Shown here: piece after piece, positions 61,879-64,000 of the stretch | How positions within the stretch are numbered: the stretch's first letter is position 1 | Layout: each line of letters starts with the position of its first letter | Source: Agapanthus africanus | Taxonomy: Eukaryota; Streptophyta; Magnoliopsida; Asparagales; Amaryllidaceae | DNA length: 64,000 nucleotides | Assembly (NCBI GenBank): GCA_030015575.1 | Contig: CM057338.1 | Location: forward strand, 777,493,864 to 777,557,863 | Reading direction: 5' to 3' | Notes under the pieces: model-generated | The model's input: only the letters and a program-made list of their open reading frames with translations | Database searches by the model: none | What the model was told of the DNA's origin: nothing | Program-made: the position numbers and the translations under genes

Positions 61879-64000
61879 TGTAGGGTTCCTAGGCACACTA
61901 GTGAGGTCTCACAAGGCATCAACCATGCCAATTTTAAATTTTCTAGGTGCCGAGAGACCCGACTACGGATCGTTGGCTAGATTTCTAGGCGAAAAGATAA
62001 CTAGTTAACAATTAACTAAGGGAATACGGATATACAACCTTTGTAGATCCGTTTGTCCACCTCCATAGCTCCGCAACGAAGTGCCTTCGCTGTCCAAGTG
62101 AACTCCCGGGCTCTAGCGTCGGCTTCGTCGAAGAATAAGCGAGCTAGGTCGTCGATGTCCATGCCGAAGATGATCTACGTCGAGGCATCGCAAGATCAAG
62201 CTCTCACTTCACCAAGTCATGAAACTTGTGAAGAAAACACACTCTACTACTTGGCAAGAGGTAGAGGATGAAGAAATAGTAAGTGGGTAGACTTTAGAAT
62301 TGGATTTCTCACTCATTTGCATCAATCACCATTGATGACCTCAAGCTTCTTCAAAGAAGAAGATGAAGAAGAAGATGAAAGAGTTATGATAAGAATAAAT
62401 TAAAATGAAAAGAATAATCCATTCTTATCATAAGTGAACCATGGTTAGTTGTAGAGAGTGAACTAGGGTTAGTGAAGTGGATAGGGTTAAGCATGAGACA
62501 AAAAGGGTGACTTTGGTCAAAGCTTCAAGAAGCTTTTGCTAGAAAACAAATTAAGCCACCATTTTCTCTTAATGCTTATCAATTTCCAAAAATAATAAAT
62601 AAATGAATAAATGAATAAGGAAATAGTAAACCCTAACCATTAAATTAACCAAGGTTTGATACTTTACACTTAACCAAAAAGTATGTATCATCAAACATGA
62701 TACAATCAAGTGCGCAAAATCATATCGCATATGGAATGCGCACACCCGAGCGAGAAAATCCATTTAAAGTGAACCGATACTAGTTAATGCAAAGTAATAT
62801 ATCAAATATATAATTATGCATTAAATCATTAAATCAACACTTGATTTAACGATCCGGTCATATCGCATATAACCGACCAGTATCATTAGTAACAACTTAT
62901 CGAATCAACACTTGATCCAATAACCCGGCTATATCGGATATAACCGATCAATGTCACATCGCGAGAATCGAATACAGTATCACATACTGGTATTATTCTC
63001 GGTCCCGCACATATCTCATACGCGCTCCTATTTCGTTTCGCTTGAGCCAGGAAACCTCTGTGTAGGACTCTAAAGACTCGTCAATACGCCGGCAGCAGAT
63101 GATGATCATATCAAACATCCACAAGCCGCAAGCGGTATACTAAACGTAACGGCCACCCGGGTATTGAGCGATCTGAAGATCGACGAGCAAGCCCGCTCAC
63201 ACTCCAGTGAATCCAACCAGTAACACTACCGTACAGTCCAGTCTGATCGTCTGATATGTCGCATATCTCGCCTAGGGGTGGTAAACGTCAGACCCCAATA
63301 GCTCGATAAGTCGTGTCGATATGAGGTCTATAACAATTCGAGAAACTACTGGTAACACTTACCAGTAAATCTCAGCAACCCTGGCCAGGGATTTCCTGTT
63401 ATAGCCAATCGAACACAGCGCAACATCAACTCCCTATACCGGGAGAGATGAATCCCCTCCTATCGCTCATTGCCTCCATGTGACTCGGGACTGTACCCAA
63501 AAACCACCGTTTTGCACGCCCTCTTGGACGTGGTAAGATGGAAATCAAAGCACAGTGGGAACCACACAAGACTCTATGACGATCTCGGGTCAACAGACTA
63601 CTCTGTACCAGTGTCACCAGAGAACTACCATCTGACGTGAGGTATAATACCATCTGGGAGTTCTCGGCGAGTCCGTCCAGTGTACCCAGTCTCCACTGAG
63701 CACCCGTATATCATCTCTGATGTCAAACACCAATGGATATGGGATCATCCATCGCCCATCTGTATGGGTCGAGAAGGTACACGCTAGTCTACTCTGGTAT
63801 ATCGATGCCCCGTCTCGATACACCCACGACTAGGGACTTTGAAGGATGTACTTATGGACTACCATGTCCCCACTAGTATGATCCGCATCATAGTCCAGGT
63901 AGTCAAGCACACATCCTAAGGGCTTTACCAACATGTAACAGAGAGACAATCAGTATACACGTTAAGGTAAAGTTCAACCAGATAGCATACTATCATGTCG
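61879..64000 (-). repeat. 5' LTR of element E, visible 2122 bp
   Basis: It begins TGTAGGGTTCCTAGG right after the primer site and follows the 3' LTR closely to the window end, where it is cut by the window edge and not by another element. Confidence 0.92.

Larger units (their letters stand above)
27894..64000 (+). mobile_element. G3: Tekay/Del-type Ty3/gypsy chromovirus, interrupted by D, C and E, runs off the window
   Basis: Visible parts are a 5' LTR of 3.46 kb (27894-31355), a primer site, gag (31591-32937) and the first bases of the protease region (53704-53711). D inserted at 32938 and E at 53712, so the rest of pol and the 3' LTR lie outside. The lineage rests on the very long LTR, the retrotransposon-gag block (LRPPVFTG, TWWESV), the CCHC knuckle and the TGTLPVCSF lead-in to the protease. 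The visible gag has about two breaks. Age cannot be dated by LTR pairs here, but G3 is younger than A, which it cuts, and older than D and E. Confidence 0.85.
53712..64000 (-). mobile_element. Element E: gag-less Angela-family copia element, 5' LTR runs off the window
   Basis: Minus-strand copy with 3' LTR 53712-55926, polypurine tract, decayed pol (about 55943-58735), leader (about 58735-61865), primer site and 5' LTR from 61879, of which 2,122 bp are visible; about 90 bp are missing. Remnants of RT (56500-57000), integrase (57420-57900) and protease (around 58490) match A. No gag is seen, and pol has many breaks. About 19 differences over the shared LTR (0.9%) suggest about 0.35 million years. 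The right target duplication (expected GCATG) lies outside. Confidence 0.9.

Noticed and set aside
1-64000. Host protein-coding genes
   Set aside because: Every stretch falls inside an LTR, leader or gag-pol part of a retrotransposon. No frame outside these shows a recognisable host domain or exon pattern.

Overview
The window is a stack of nested LTR retrotransposons from a large, repeat-rich plant nuclear genome, almost certainly a flowering plant. I found no host gene, rRNA, tRNA or CRISPR array. The lineage calls rest on protein motifs: Ty1/copia of the Angela (BARE-like) type, with gag, protease, integrase, RT and RNase H in that order, and Ty3/gypsy of the Tekay/Del chromovirus type, with a gag CCHC knuckle and LTRs of about 3.4 kb. 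Copia primer sites match the 3' end of initiator tRNA-Met. All elements are treated as fossils. The plant species cannot be told from the sequence.

Layout, using my own letters. F (copia, +, 1-4953) is an old copy cut at 4954 by G1 (Tekay LTR piece, -, 4954-6030). G1 is cut by G2 (Tekay LTR piece, +, 6031-7899), and G2 is cut by A (copia, -, 7900-27893). A is the only copy with a readable gag-pol. Inside A sit B (copia, +, 15331-25717, target duplication TTAAC) and G3 (Tekay, +, from 27894). G3 is cut in its gag-pol by D (copia, +, 32938-53698, duplication CTTTT), and 13 bp further on by E (copia, -, from 53712 past the window end). C (copia, -, 33181-43585, duplication ATAAG) lies inside the 5' LTR of D. 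The deepest path is F>G1>G2>A>G3>D>C, seven layers. Eye-counted LTR divergence agrees with this order: A about 2.4%, D 1.6%, C 1.3%, E 0.9%, B 0.8%.

B, C, D and E form a family with 2.2-kb LTRs, a leader of about 3.1 kb, no recognisable gag and a decayed pol. Their LTR pairs are nevertheless nearly identical and three have perfect target duplications. They must have moved recently using proteins made elsewhere, as described for barley BARE2.

The most interesting signal is in the copia leaders. All six copies carry three small hairpins about 90 nt apart with the same design: an outer stem, a UUUG/GG-type internal loop, an inner UUGRC/GUCAA stem and a 3-4 nt loop. The loop differs from element to element but is the same or nearly the same at all three places within one element. 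A second GC-rich hairpin about 200 nt after the primer site, and a four-hairpin array in the LTRs, also show paired changes between copies. These look like conserved RNA structures, possibly for packaging, dimerisation or translation.
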